From: DATARH01 sp963847345
GTDB lineage: Bacteria; Pseudomonadota; Alphaproteobacteria; ATCC43930; CGMCC-115725
Length of the DNA stretch: 64,000 nt
Direction of reading: 5' to 3'
Assembly: GCA_963847345.1 (NCBI GenBank)
Contig: CAWJZU010000022.1
Coordinates: 496,001 to 560,000 of the forward strand
Shown here: positions 47,823 through 57,300 of the stretch, in pieces
Layout: each line of letters begins with the position of its first letter
Numbering within the stretch: the first letter of the stretch is position 1
Notes under the pieces: generated by a model
The model's database searches: none
Told to the model about the DNA's origin: nothing
Seen by the model: the letters and a program-made list of their open reading frames with translations, nothing else
Program-made: the position numbers and the translations under genes

Positions 47823-48518
47823 ATGTTGCAAGTCGATCGCGTTGACCTCTATTACGGCGCGGCGATTGCGCTCCGACAGGTCTCGATCGCCGCCGAACCG
47901 GGCCGCGTGACCGCATTACTCGGGCGCAACGGCGTCGGGAAAACCTCGCTGTTGCGTGCGATAACCGGGGCTCACCCGATCAGGCGCGGCTCGATCCGCT
48001 GGGAGGGCGCCGAGATCAGCTCGTTGCCGGTCTACGACCGGGCCCGGCGCGGCATCGCCTGGGTGCCGCAGGGCCGCGACATCTTTCCGCTCTTGAGCGT
48101 GCGGGAGAACCTCGAAACCGGGTTCGCCGTTCTGCCGCGCCGTCAGCGCCGACTGCCGGACGAGATTTTCGAGCTATTCCCGGTTTTGCGGACGATGCTG
48201 CGAAGGCGCGGCGGCGATTTGTCGGGCGGACAGCAGCAGCAGCTGGCGATTGCCCGCGCGCTGGTCATGCGGCCGCGGCTGATCGTACTCGACGAGCCGA
48301 CCGAGGGCATCCAGCCGAGCATCATCAAGGAAATAGCGCGGGTCATCGGCCTGTTGCGCGAGCGCGGCGGGCTCGCCATTCTGCTTGTCGAGCAATATTT
48401 CGACTTCGCCCGCGATCTGGCGGACCGGATCGCGGTCATGGACCGCGGCGCGATCGTCGTCGAAGGCCGGCGCGAGGAGCTCGACGAAGCGGATGTACGA
48501 CGCCGGCTTTCCGTCTGA
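47823..48518 (+). CDS. urtE: Urea ABC transporter, ATPase UrtE
   Basis: 231 residues, LivF-type ATPase: MLQVDRVDLYYGAAIALRQV, Walker A GRNGVGKTSLLRAI, WVPQGRDIFPLLSVRENLET (the PQGRDIFP text is typical of UrtE), signature LSGGQQQQLAIARAL, Walker B IVLDEPTEGIQPSI, VEQYFDFA. It overlaps the start of ureD by 26 bases, tying uptake to urease maturation. Confidence 0.95.
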   Translation: MLQVDRVDLYYGAAIALRQVSIAAEPGRVTALLGRNGVGKTSLLRAITGAHPIRRGSIRWEGAEISSLPVYDRARRGIAWVPQGRDIFPLLSVRENLETGFAVLPRRQRRLPDEIFELFPVLRTMLRRRGGDLSGGQQQQLAIARALVMRPRLIVLDEPTEGIQPSIIKEIARVIGLLRERGGLAILLVEQYFDFARDLADRIAVMDRGAIVVEGRREELDEADVRRRLSV

Positions 48519-49342
48519 TCGGATTTCCGTTCTCCAACGTGCCAGCGGCGCATTGCGTGTGATCTTGAGGGAACGCGATGGGGAGACCGAACTCGACAGG
48601 CTTTTTCAAGCGGGTTGCCTGAAGGCGCGGTTCCCGCGCCGCGCGGTCCGCGGCTGGTCCGATGTCGTGACAATGAACATTTCGGGCGGGATCGCCGCCG
48701 GGGATACGCTAACCAGCGCCTTCGAAATCGGCACCGGTGCTCGCGCAGCGATCGCCTCGCAGGCGGCCGAACGGTACTACCGCGCCGCCTCCGGAAGCAC
48801 GGTGGCCCGGGTGTCTGCGCACATCTCGGTCGGCGACAACGCCGCGGCCGAGTGGCTGCCGCAGGAAACGATCCTGTTCGATGGTTGCGCGATGGACCGC
48901 AGCCTTGACGTCGAGCTGTCGGACTCGTCGTGGTTCGTTGGGGTGGAGGCGCTGGTCTTTGGCCGTGCCGCGATGGGCGAACGCGTCCATACCGGACGCA
49001 TCCGCGATATGATCCGGGTGCGGCGCGCTGGGCGGCTGGTCTGGCACGACACATTGCGCATGGAGGGAGAAATCGACGCGCTGCTGCAACGCCCGGCAAT
49101 CGCCAACGACGCCAGGGCGGTGGCAAGTCTGGTGCATGTCGCGCCCAAGGCCGAGAAGCAGGTTGATACGGTGCGCGACCGCGCTGGATGGCTTGCCGGC
49201 GGAAAGCGGCGTCAGCGCGTGGGACGGGATGCTGGTGGCGCGGCTGCTCGCGGCGGGTGCCGCACCGCTGCGTCAGGCCGTGACGGCGGCGCTCGGCGTC
49301 TTGCGCAGCGGGCGGCCCTTGCCCCGGGTCTGGCTGTGCTGA
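48493..49342 (+). CDS. ureD: Urease accessory protein UreD, one frameshift
   Basis: About 282 residues, scaffold for nickel insertion into urease with UreF and UreG. The start MYDAGFPSDRISVLQRASGA lies inside the end of urtE. Typical blocks: TMNISGGIAAGDTLTSAFEI, ASQAAERYYRAASGSTVARV, WLPQETILFDGCAMDRSLDV. The frame breaks at the CC at 49179-49180; dropping one C leads to DALDGLPAESGVSAWDGMLV and the end RSGRPLPRVWLC. The corrected protein is of normal length. Confidence 0.92.
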
Positions 49343-49358
49343 CCGGAGGACCGAGGCG

Positions 49359-49661
<303 letters not shown>

Positions 49662-49665
49662 GGAC

Positions 49666-49974
49666 GTGATTCCAGGAGAAATCATTGCCGCTGACGGCGA
49701 AATCGAGCTGAACGCCGGGTTGCTGCGGACCGTGCTGACCGTCGCCAATACCGGCGACCGGCCGATCCAGGTCGGTAGCCACTACCATTTCGCCGAAACG
49801 AATATGGCCCTCTCATTCGACCGGACCGCGGCGCGCGGCAAGCGGCTCGATATCGCGGCCGGGACCGCCATCCGCTTCGAACCGGGACAAAGCCGCGAGG
49901 TCGCCCTCGTCCCGTATCGCGGCCGCCGCGTCGTGCAGGGCTTTCAGGGCGCCGTGATGGGAGCGCTCGACTGA
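49666..49974 (+). CDS. ureB: Urease beta subunit
   Basis: 102 residues with a GTG start (IPGEIIAADGEIELNAG). The family signature PIQVGSHYHFAETNMALSFD and the end GAVMGALD are present. The stop overlaps the ureC start (TGATGG). Completes the structural part with ureA and ureC. Confidence 0.96.
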   Translation: MIPGEIIAADGEIELNAGLLRTVLTVANTGDRPIQVGSHYHFAETNMALSFDRTAARGKRLDIAAGTAIRFEPGQSREVALVPYRGRRVVQGFQGAVMGALD

Positions 49975-51680
49975 TGGCACGCCAGTCGCGCGCGGCCTAT
50001 GCCCACATGTTCGGCCCGACCACCGGCGACCGTGTCAGGCTGGCCGACACCGATCTGTTGATCGAGGTCGAGCGCGACCTGACGACCTATGGCGAGGAGG
50101 TCAAGTTCGGCGGCGGCAAGGTCATCCGCGACGGCATGGGCCAATCGCAGGCCGCGCAGGCCGAGGGCGCCGTCGATACGGTCATCACCAACGCGCTGAT
50201 CCTTGACCATTGGGGTATCGTCAAGGCCGATGTGGCGATCGCGAACGGCCGCATCGCGCGGATCGGCAAGGCCGGCAATCCGGACATTCAGTCCGGTGTC
50301 GATATCGTGATCGGGCCCGGCACCGAAATCATCGCCGGCGAGGGAAAGATCCTCACTGCCGGCGGCATCGACGCACACATTCATTTCATCTGCCCGCAGC
50401 AGGTCGAGGACGCGATAGCTTCCGGCATCACGACGATGATCGGCGGCGGCACCGGGCCGGCGACCGGCACGGCCGCGACGACCTGCACTCCCGGCCCCTG
50501 GCATATCGGGCGTATGTTGCAGGCCGCCGAGGGGCTGCCGGTCAATCTTGCCTTCGCCGGCAAGGGCAACGCGTCGCGTCCGGCGGCTCTGGAAGAAATG
50601 ATCCGGGCTGGCGCCGCATGCCTGAAACTGCACGAGGATTGGGGTACGACCCCGGCCGCGATCGACTGCGCGCTGACGGTCGCGGATCGGTTCGACGTGC
50701 AGCTGATGATCCACACCGACACGCTGAACGAATCCGGTTTTGTCGAGACGACGATCGCCGCGTTCAAGGATCGCACAATCCACGCCTATCACACCGAAGG
50801 CGCCGGCGGTGGCCACGCGCCGGACATCATCAAGGTGGCCGGACTACCGAACGTGCTGCCGAGTTCGACGAACCCGACCCGGCCCTACACGGTCAACACG
50901 ATCGACGAACATCTCGACATGCTGATGGTGTGCCATCACCTCGACGATGCCATTCCCGAGGACCTCGCCTTCGCCGAAAGCCGCATCCGCAAGGAAACGA
51001 TCGCCGCCGAGGACATCCTGCACGACCTCGGCGCGCTGTCGATGATGGCGTCGGACAGTCAGGCGATGGGCCGGGTCGGCGAGGTCGTGATCCGCACCTG
51101 GCAGACCGCGCACAAGATGAAGACGCAGCGCGGCGCTTTGCCGGGCGACGGCGCGGCCGACAACAACCGCGTCAAGCGCTACGTCGCAAAATACACGATC
51201 AACCCGGCGATCGCCCAGGGAATCGCGCATGAGGTCGGCTCGGTCGAGCCGGGCAAGCTAGCCGATCTGGCGCTTTGGTCACCGGCGTTTTTCGGCGTCA
51301 AGCCGGATCTCGTCATCAAGGGTGGGGCGATTGCCTGGGCCGCAATGGGCGACCCGAATGCGTCGATCCCGACGCCGCAGCCGGTGCATTACCGGCCGAT
51401 GTTCGGCGCGTTCGGCGGCGCGCTGACGGCCGGGTGCGTCAGCTTCGTGTCGGCCGCTGCGCTGGAGGCCGGGATCGGCGAGGCGCTGGGTCTGCGGCGC
51501 ACGCTCGTCGCTGTAAACAACACACGCGGCGGCATCGGTAAGCGGTCGATGATCCACAACGATGCGATGCCGGTTATCGAAGTCGATCCCGAGACCTACG
51601 AGGTGCGCGCCGACGGGGTGCTGCTGACCTGCGAGCCGGCAGCCGTACTGCCGATGGCGCAGCGCTACTTCCTGTTCTGA
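49974..51680 (+). CDS. ureC: Urease alpha subunit (catalytic)
   Basis: 568 residues, hydrolyses urea to ammonia and carbamate at a dinickel site. Start MARQSRAAYAHMFGPTTGDR. All ligands are visible: two His in GGIDAHIHFICPQQ, the carbamylated Lys in AACLKLHEDWGTTPA, His in LMIHTDTLNESG, His in YHTEGAGGGHAPDIIKVAG, the mobile-flap catalytic His in MVCHHLDDAIPEDLAF and Asp in MMASDSQAMGRVGEVVIRTW. Intact. Confidence 0.98.
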   Translation: MARQSRAAYAHMFGPTTGDRVRLADTDLLIEVERDLTTYGEEVKFGGGKVIRDGMGQSQAAQAEGAVDTVITNALILDHWGIVKADVAIANGRIARIGKAGNPDIQSGVDIVIGPGTEIIAGEGKILTAGGIDAHIHFICPQQVEDAIASGITTMIGGGTGPATGTAATTCTPGPWHIGRMLQAAEGLPVNLAFAGKGNASRPAALEEMIRAGAACLKLHEDWGTTPAAIDCALTVADRFDVQLMIHTDTLNESGFVETTIAAFKDRTIHAYHTEGAGGGHAPDIIKVAGLPNVLPSSTNPTRPYTVNTIDEHLDMLMVCHHLDDAIPEDLAFAESRIRKETIAAEDILHDLGALSMMASDSQAMGRVGEVVIRTWQTAHKMKTQRGALPGDGAADNNRVKRYVAKYTINPAIAQGIAHEVGSVEPGKLADLALWSPAFFGVKPDLVIKGGAIAWAAMGDPNASIPTPQPVHYRPMFGAFGGALTAGCVSFVSAAALEAGIGEALGLRRTLVAVNNTRGGIGKRSMIHNDAMPVIEVDPETYEVRADGVLLTCEPAAVLPMAQRYFLF

Positions 51681-52330
51681 TGGAAAGCCGTGCCTTGCTG
51701 CGGCTGATGGCGTGGTTGTCGCCGGCCTTTCCGACCGGCGCCTACGCCTATTCGCACGGGCTCGAATGGGCAGTCGCGGCCGGAGACGTCGCCGATTCAC
51801 CGACTCTGCTTGGCTGGCTTGACGACCTGTTGCGCCACGGCAGCGCCCGAAACGACGCAATCCTGCTGCGCCACGCCTGGCGCGCCGCGGCGGAGCCGGG
51901 CCGGTTGATGGAAATCGGCGAACTCGCGGCCGCCCTCGCGCCGTCACGCGAACGCCGCGCCGAAACGCTCGATATCGGTCGGGCGTTTGTCGCCGCCGCC
52001 GCTGCGTGGTTTCGCCCGGCTTTTCCCGAACACATCGCCTATCCGGTCGCGGTCGGCGCGCTGACGGCGAGGCACGACATCCCGGAGGACGCCGCTGCCC
52101 TCGCCTACCTGCAGGCGCTCGCCGCGAACCTGATTTCGGCCGCGGTGCGCCTGATCCCGCTAGGGCAAAGCGCCGGCCTTGGCGTTCTCGCCGCGATCGA
52201 GCCGGCGATCCTGGAGGTCGCGGCGACGACCCGAGAAGCCGCGCTCGACGAAATCGGCGGCTGCACCTGGCGCGCCGACCTCGCCACCATGCGTCACGAG
52301 ACGCAATACACGAGGCTGTTCCGGTCATGA
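51680..52330 (+). CDS. ureF: Urease accessory protein UreF
   Basis: 216 residues, all-helical GTPase-activating-like partner of UreG within the UreD-F-G complex. LMAWLSPAFPTGAYAYSHGL is the family signature; also LLRHGSARNDAILLRHAWRA, NLISAAVRLIPLGQSAGLGV and the conserved C-terminus MRHETQYTRLFRS. It directly follows ureC: the ureE gene that usually lies here is absent. Confidence 0.96.
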   Translation: MESRALLRLMAWLSPAFPTGAYAYSHGLEWAVAAGDVADSPTLLGWLDDLLRHGSARNDAILLRHAWRAAAEPGRLMEIGELAAALAPSRERRAETLDIGRAFVAAAAAWFRPAFPEHIAYPVAVGALTARHDIPEDAAALAYLQALAANLISAAVRLIPLGQSAGLGVLAAIEPAILEVAATTREAALDEIGGCTWRADLATMRHETQYTRLFRS

Positions 52331-52992
52331 ACGCCAAACCATCGCGAGGACCCCTGAGGGTCGGAATCGGCGGTCCGGTCGGCAGCGGCAAGACCGCGCT
52401 TATGGACGCGCTGTGCCGACACTTTTCCCCGCGCTACCAGATCGCGGCAATCACCAACGACATCTACACGAAGGAAGACGCCGAGTTCCTCACGCGCGCC
52501 GGGTCGCTGCCGGCCGAGCGCATTCTCGGGATCGAGACCGGCGGGTGTCCGCATACCGCAATCCGCGAGGACGCCTCTATCAATCTCGCCGGAATCGCCG
52601 ATATGCAGCAGCGTTTTCCGAACCTCGACCTGATTCTGATCGAAAGCGGCGGCGACAATCTCGCCGCGACGTTCAGCCCGGAGCTGGCCGATCTGACGAT
52701 CTACGTCATCGACGTGTCGGCCGGCGACAAGATCCCGCGCAAGGGTGGCCCCGGCATTACCCGCAGCGACCTGCTGGTCATCAACAAAATCGATCTCGCG
52801 TCGCTGGTTGGAGCCGATCTCGGCGTCATGCGGCGCGACGCGATCAGAATGCGCGGTGAGCGTCCATTTATTTTCGCAAACTTGCGCGCTGGGACCGGTG
52901 TTAAGGAAATCGCCAGCTTCCTTGCGAACAGCGGCGGCTTGGACCCGCATTGCACTGATATAGGCTCCGTCGTGGCGGAACGGATTGGCTGA
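52327..52992 (+). CDS. ureG: Urease accessory GTPase UreG
   Basis: 221 residues, SIMIBI GTPase delivering nickel. P-loop GIGGPVGSGKTALMDAL, ITNDIYTKEDAEFLTRAGSL, the metal-binding ETGGCPHTAIREDASIN (Cys-Pro-His), ESGGDNLAATFSPELADL and the base-recognition NKIDLA. It overlaps ureF by four bases and ends the urea module; GC content drops soon after. Confidence 0.97.
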   Translation: MNAKPSRGPLRVGIGGPVGSGKTALMDALCRHFSPRYQIAAITNDIYTKEDAEFLTRAGSLPAERILGIETGGCPHTAIREDASINLAGIADMQQRFPNLDLILIESGGDNLAATFSPELADLTIYVIDVSAGDKIPRKGGPGITRSDLLVINKIDLASLVGADLGVMRRDAIRMRGERPFIFANLRAGTGVKEIASFLANSGGLDPHCTDIGSVVAERIG

Positions 52993-53247
52993 AGCATCGA
53001 CGCGGCCGGAACGCTTGGGCGATTAAACCCCTCGGATGGTGACGACACTCAGCATCGACAGCCAGCGCAAAAGGCGCGCTGTCCCCCGCACTTAAATCAT
53101 GGTTGCTTACGCCGCTGGCGATGTGACTTAGAGTCTTGACTGGTCCTTACAAATAGTCGGTGATACATTGTCCGCGTCGCGGCCAGAATCATTCTGGACA
53201 CTACGGCTGTCACCCGCGCGTGAACATACCGCGCGCCCGATGGGATC
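52993..53247. promoter_or_regulatory. Boundary region before the carbamoyltransferase gene
   Basis: 255 bases with no gene. A possible promoter is TTGACT at 53136-53141 with TGATAC at 53161-53166; the 19-base spacing is long, so support is weak. Composition changes to AT-richer here and stays so until about 57.2 kb. Confidence 0.25.
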
Positions 53248-55008
53248 ATGATGAATATCATCGGAATTTCCTACGGTTACCACGATTCAGCTTGTTGTCT
53301 CTTACAGCGTGGACGACTTGTCGCCGCCGTCCAGGAGGAGCGGTTTTCCAGGATAAAGAATGATAAAGATTTTCCGGTGGCCGCTTTCCGCTATTGCCTT
53401 CAGAGTGCCGGTCTCACTCTTCCCGATATCGACTGCATCGCATTCTACGAAGACCCTCGCATGAAACTCGGCCGGCAACTCTGGATGGGTATGCTGCCGG
53501 GAATAACACCCGCTCGGCGTGCCGCCATTCGAAACCGGGTACTCGAGAGCGACCCCGAGGAAAGTATACGGCTGATTACCGGTTTCGAGGGACCGGTCGA
53601 GATCGTAAATCACCACCTGTCGCACGCCGCAAGCGCATATTTCTTCTCCGGTTTCGACGAAGCGGCAATCCTCACTGTCGATGGCGTTGGTGAGTGGTCA
53701 ACGACCTCATACAACTCCGCATCCGGCAGTCAGATTACGTGTTTCGGCAATGTCGATTTCCCGCATTCGCTCGGCTTGTTCTACAGCGCGCTTACCGGTT
53801 ATCTTGGCTTTGAGGTCAATGAAGGAGAATACAAAGTCATGGGTCTGGCGTCCTATGGGCGCCCGACTTACGTGCCTCAGATCCGCGAGATTATCGAGAA
53901 TGGCCCGGAAGGAGAGTATCGCCTCAACCTACGGTATTTCTCTTTCTTGACAGCTGATAACATGTTCTCGAATGCACTCGCAGAACTACTCGGCGGTCCG
54001 CCGCGCAAATCGGAGTCAGAAATCACTCAGTTCCATATGGATGTAGCGTGCAGCACACAAACCGTTCTGGAAGAGGTTCTTCTCGATAAAATCTCCTATC
54101 TGCACGATGCCGCGCCGAGTGAAAATCTGTGCATGGCTGGTGGTGTGGCCCTCAATGTCGTCGCCAATTCGAAATGCCTCAACGAGGGGCCATTCAAAAA
54201 GCTTTTCGTCCAGCCCGCGGCCGGCGATGCTGGCGCGTGTCTCGGCGCGGCGGCCATTGCGCATGTGCGGAGGACAGGCTCACGACCCGCGCAGGGACAA
54301 CTGCAACACGTATATCTTGGCCCTTCTACTCCAGTGCAGGAGATCCGGCGAATTCTTAATTCGACCGGCGTACCGTACCAGGATTATTGTCGTGATGAAA
54401 TTGCGCTCATCGAGCGCGTTGTCGACCGACTGGCCGCCGGACATGTTGTGGCGTGGGTGTCCGGGAAGCTTGAATTCGGGCCGCGTTCGCTTGGCGCGAG
54501 ATCAATTCTCGCCGATCCGCGCGACCGGCAGATGCAAGACCGTATCAATGCCGTCGTTAAGCAGAGAGAATCCTTTCGCCCGTTTGCTCCTGCCGTTCTC
54601 GAGGAATTTGCGTCCGAGCATTTCGCATTGGATCATCCGTCGCCGTTTATGTTGGAGATCTGCCAAGTTCGTTCTTCCCTGCCATTACCGGCGATCACTC
54701 ACGTCGATGGCTCAGCGCGGGTACAGACGGTGAGACATGATACAAACAGCCGCTTCGCGAAACTGCTCGAGCAATTCTATCGCCGTACCGGCTGCCCGAT
54801 TTTGCTGAATACGTCGTTCAATCTCCGCGGCGAGCCGATCGTGTGCTCAACGATCGACGCTTTATCGACCTTCGGCCGTTCGCGAATCGATGTGCTCGTC
54901 TTGGAAGATTTCCTGATCGATCAATCGGATATACCTGCGCAGTGGCAGAGCTTTACGCGCGGCCCACGGCGCTCGGCGCAAGATTATAATATTTATACCA
55001 TGCTATAG
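53248..55008 (+). CDS. O-carbamoyltransferase of the NodU/CmcH/TobZ family
   Basis: 586 residues. These enzymes make carbamoyladenylate from carbamoyl phosphate and ATP and pass the carbamoyl group to a hydroxyl of a sugar or antibiotic. The N-terminal Kae1-like domain has SYGYHDSACCLLQRGRLVAA and EERFSRIKNDKDFP, the metal-binding pair VNHHLSHAASAYFFSGF, and VDGVGEWSTTSYN. The YrdC-like C-terminal part shows WVSGKLEFGPRSLGARSILA, QRESFRPFAPAVLEEFA and NTSFNLRGEPIVCS. Codon use is clearly less GC-rich than in the flanking genes. The next gene starts 47 bases on. The acceptor is unknown; nodulation or antibiotic functions are not implied. Confidence 0.88.
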   Translation: MMNIIGISYGYHDSACCLLQRGRLVAAVQEERFSRIKNDKDFPVAAFRYCLQSAGLTLPDIDCIAFYEDPRMKLGRQLWMGMLPGITPARRAAIRNRVLESDPEESIRLITGFEGPVEIVNHHLSHAASAYFFSGFDEAAILTVDGVGEWSTTSYNSASGSQITCFGNVDFPHSLGLFYSALTGYLGFEVNEGEYKVMGLASYGRPTYVPQIREIIENGPEGEYRLNLRYFSFLTADNMFSNALAELLGGPPRKSESEITQFHMDVACSTQTVLEEVLLDKISYLHDAAPSENLCMAGGVALNVVANSKCLNEGPFKKLFVQPAAGDAGACLGAAAIAHVRRTGSRPAQGQLQHVYLGPSTPVQEIRRILNSTGVPYQDYCRDEIALIERVVDRLAAGHVVAWVSGKLEFGPRSLGARSILADPRDRQMQDRINAVVKQRESFRPFAPAVLEEFASEHFALDHPSPFMLEICQVRSSLPLPAITHVDGSARVQTVRHDTNSRFAKLLEQFYRRTGCPILLNTSFNLRGEPIVCSTIDALSTFGRSRIDVLVLEDFLIDQSDIPAQWQSFTRGPRRSAQDYNIYTML

Positions 55009-55055
55009 CAGATCTCACCGTTCGGTGCCGCCAATAGCGGAGCTACGGAGGTTTG

Positions 55056-57257
55056 ATGAAACGGTTTCTCAAAGCGTTTGTGGCGTATTTGGGTTATGAC
55101 ATCCGAGCCCGCGTTAGGGACCGGTATGCGATTTTTGAAGAGAACGCGAGCCGGGACCATGAACTTTTAAAATCATTCGCGAAAAGCGCCGCAGGAGATC
55201 TCGGAGCGGCGGACGGCAGAAAAGCGATCCGCGAGATTTTTCTCGCCGAAACCTTGCAAGATCAGCCATCGGTCGAATACAGCCGCATCGAACTTGGCGA
55301 TGATCGGACTCTTGATGTCGGAATTTGGCGGCGACAAGGGCGAGACGCCAACGCTCCGTTCACGCGGAGAATGGATAGACGCGACGAGTGGTCGTCCTGG
55401 GCAGATGTAGAAAAGTTACAACCGAAGCGCTCTAAGTGGCGCATCATCCTTCTCGGAGAATCGGTAGCGAGAGGTTTTCTTTACGATCCACAATTCAATC
55501 CGGCGATGGCCGTATCGGCGATGCTCAAAGCGCAGTTGGGTTCAAAAAATGTCGATGTCGTCGATCTCGCGAAGTCAAACCTTTCGCTTTACGAATTGAA
55601 AACGTGTGTCGGGCAAAGCCTGGCTTTGGCGCCGGACCTTCTGGTCATTTTCGCGGGGAACAATTGGCGGCCGCAGCTTACTACGCGCGATATCCCTTAC
55701 GTACAAAGCATTTTGGAGCGGGATGGCGTCCCCGGCATGAAGGCTTTCCTTGATGAGGCACGGCGGCGCACGGTCAGCAGCCTGGTCGCTCAGGTCAGCC
55801 AGGTGCTCAACTCACGCGGGACAAAGGTTATTTGGGTTGTGCCGGAGTTTAATCTGGCCGATTGGGCTGATCCTCCTGCAAACGCACCGCAACTTCCACA
55901 GCAACGCAATCAACAGTGGCATGTATTGGATGAGCGGACCACACAGGCGTTGCGGAAGGGCGATTTTTCGCTCGCGAGCCAGCTCGGTAAGAAAATGACG
56001 GAACTTGACGGCAATACAAGTGCTGTTCCATTGCGAGTGCTTGCCGAGTGCTGCAAGTCGGCGGGAGATCTTGAGGGTACACGACAATATCTTGAGCTTA
56101 GCCGTGACGCCGAAGCCTGGGATCCTTCATTCTCGCTATCGCCCCGCATATCGTCGGTTGTGCAGAATGTGCTCCGGGAAGCGGCATTGCTTCCGGGGAG
56201 CTTCGTGGTGGATTTACCGTCTGTTGTGAGCCGGCATCTCGGCGGGCAGCTGCCCGACAGACGTATATTTCTGGACTACTGTCACATGACGGCGGAAGGG
56301 ATCAATGTCGCAGCCGCCGCGATCGCATCCGAGGCTCTTGCCATCCTGGCGAATATCACGGTGTCACAGGAGGAGCTATTCAGCCGCGCCCCGTCCCCAT
56401 CCGAGCAAATGCATGGGAAGGCCTGTTTCCTGGCCGCTGTACACAATTCGCATTTTTACCAGCGATCGGAGATTGTACGTTACTGGTGCGACCAAGCACT
56501 GAAGCACTGGCCTAAGACTTCTGAATTAATGAGGCGGTATATCGATTATGAGACGCGCAATCTCCCGATGATCGCGTGCAAATCGGGTCTGGAATTGCTG
56601 CAGCTCGACGAACTCGGCACAGTGCGTTATCTTGCATCGGGCACCGTACGGCGTCTTGACTTGGCCTTGTGCGACGCCGTGGTTGCTTCGTTGAATGGAA
56701 TGGGTCTACCGGTTGGATCGGAAATCGACCGATTGCGCATCGAACAACATTCCCCAAAGAATGGTCCGAAGGAATTGACCGATTTCTATTACAGCTCTGC
56801 GGTCCCCAGTGTTTCGGAGCGCCAATGGACAACGCGGTCCTTTCCAAATAACCGTGGCTCACACAGTGACTGTACCGCCGCGCTTTGGAAAAATTCCTTG
56901 TTTCTGTTTGTGGGGCGAGGCGGGGAGGATGTGGTTCTTAAACTTACCTATCGCGTACCGATGACCTCCGGCGATTCCACTGTGACGATTGAAGTGAACG
57001 GCAGGCCCGTGGCCGAGCTGCCCGCGCAACCGACCTGGTGCACGCGCGACATTTTCGTGGCCGGTAGCTGGGTCGAAGACGGTGTCAACAAAATCCTGGT
57101 GTCGTGGCCAACTGAGGAGCCTGTGTCGGAGATCGTCATCGGGCGCATTGTCAATGAGCTGACTGCTCAGCGCCTGCCGAGGTTCGGGAGAGTGTTCGGC
57201 GAAATCCATACATTGTCTGCACTTATTCTCCCGGGGGCAGGGTTATTACCTGCCTAA
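55056..57257 (+). CDS. Large SGNH-hydrolase-like protein of unknown role
   Basis: 733 residues; the ATG at 55056 has GGAGG five bases upstream. Residues about 125-215 resemble the start of an SGNH/GDSL hydrolase: RIILLGESVARGFLYDPQFN (GES in place of GDS) and LVIFAGNNWRPQ (the Asn block). Near residue 410 ILDYCHMTAEG-like text (DYCHMTAEGINVAAAAIASE) supplies the Asp-x-x-His. Between lies a helical insert of about 180 residues. Residues about 475-560 are again helical (LKHWPKTSELMRRYIDYETR), and 615-730 are beta-rich (VTIEVNGRPVAELPAQP). No signal peptide. Codon use matches the carbamoyltransferase upstream. Perhaps an acyl- or carbamoyl-modifying partner; this is inferred. Confidence 0.6.
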   Translation: MKRFLKAFVAYLGYDIRARVRDRYAIFEENASRDHELLKSFAKSAAGDLGAADGRKAIREIFLAETLQDQPSVEYSRIELGDDRTLDVGIWRRQGRDANAPFTRRMDRRDEWSSWADVEKLQPKRSKWRIILLGESVARGFLYDPQFNPAMAVSAMLKAQLGSKNVDVVDLAKSNLSLYELKTCVGQSLALAPDLLVIFAGNNWRPQLTTRDIPYVQSILERDGVPGMKAFLDEARRRTVSSLVAQVSQVLNSRGTKVIWVVPEFNLADWADPPANAPQLPQQRNQQWHVLDERTTQALRKGDFSLASQLGKKMTELDGNTSAVPLRVLAECCKSAGDLEGTRQYLELSRDAEAWDPSFSLSPRISSVVQNVLREAALLPGSFVVDLPSVVSRHLGGQLPDRRIFLDYCHMTAEGINVAAAAIASEALAILANITVSQEELFSRAPSPSEQMHGKACFLAAVHNSHFYQRSEIVRYWCDQALKHWPKTSELMRRYIDYETRNLPMIACKSGLELLQLDELGTVRYLASGTVRRLDLALCDAVVASLNGMGLPVGSEIDRLRIEQHSPKNGPKELTDFYYSSAVPSVSERQWTTRSFPNNRGSHSDCTAALWKNSLFLFVGRGGEDVVLKLTYRVPMTSGDSTVTIEVNGRPVAELPAQPTWCTRDIFVAGSWVEDGVNKILVSWPTEEPVSEIVIGRIVNELTAQRLPRFGRVFGEIHTLSALILPGAGLLPA

Positions 57258-57300
57258 TTCATTGCTTAGCTAGGAAAACGCACCACCTGGAGGTAAGCCA

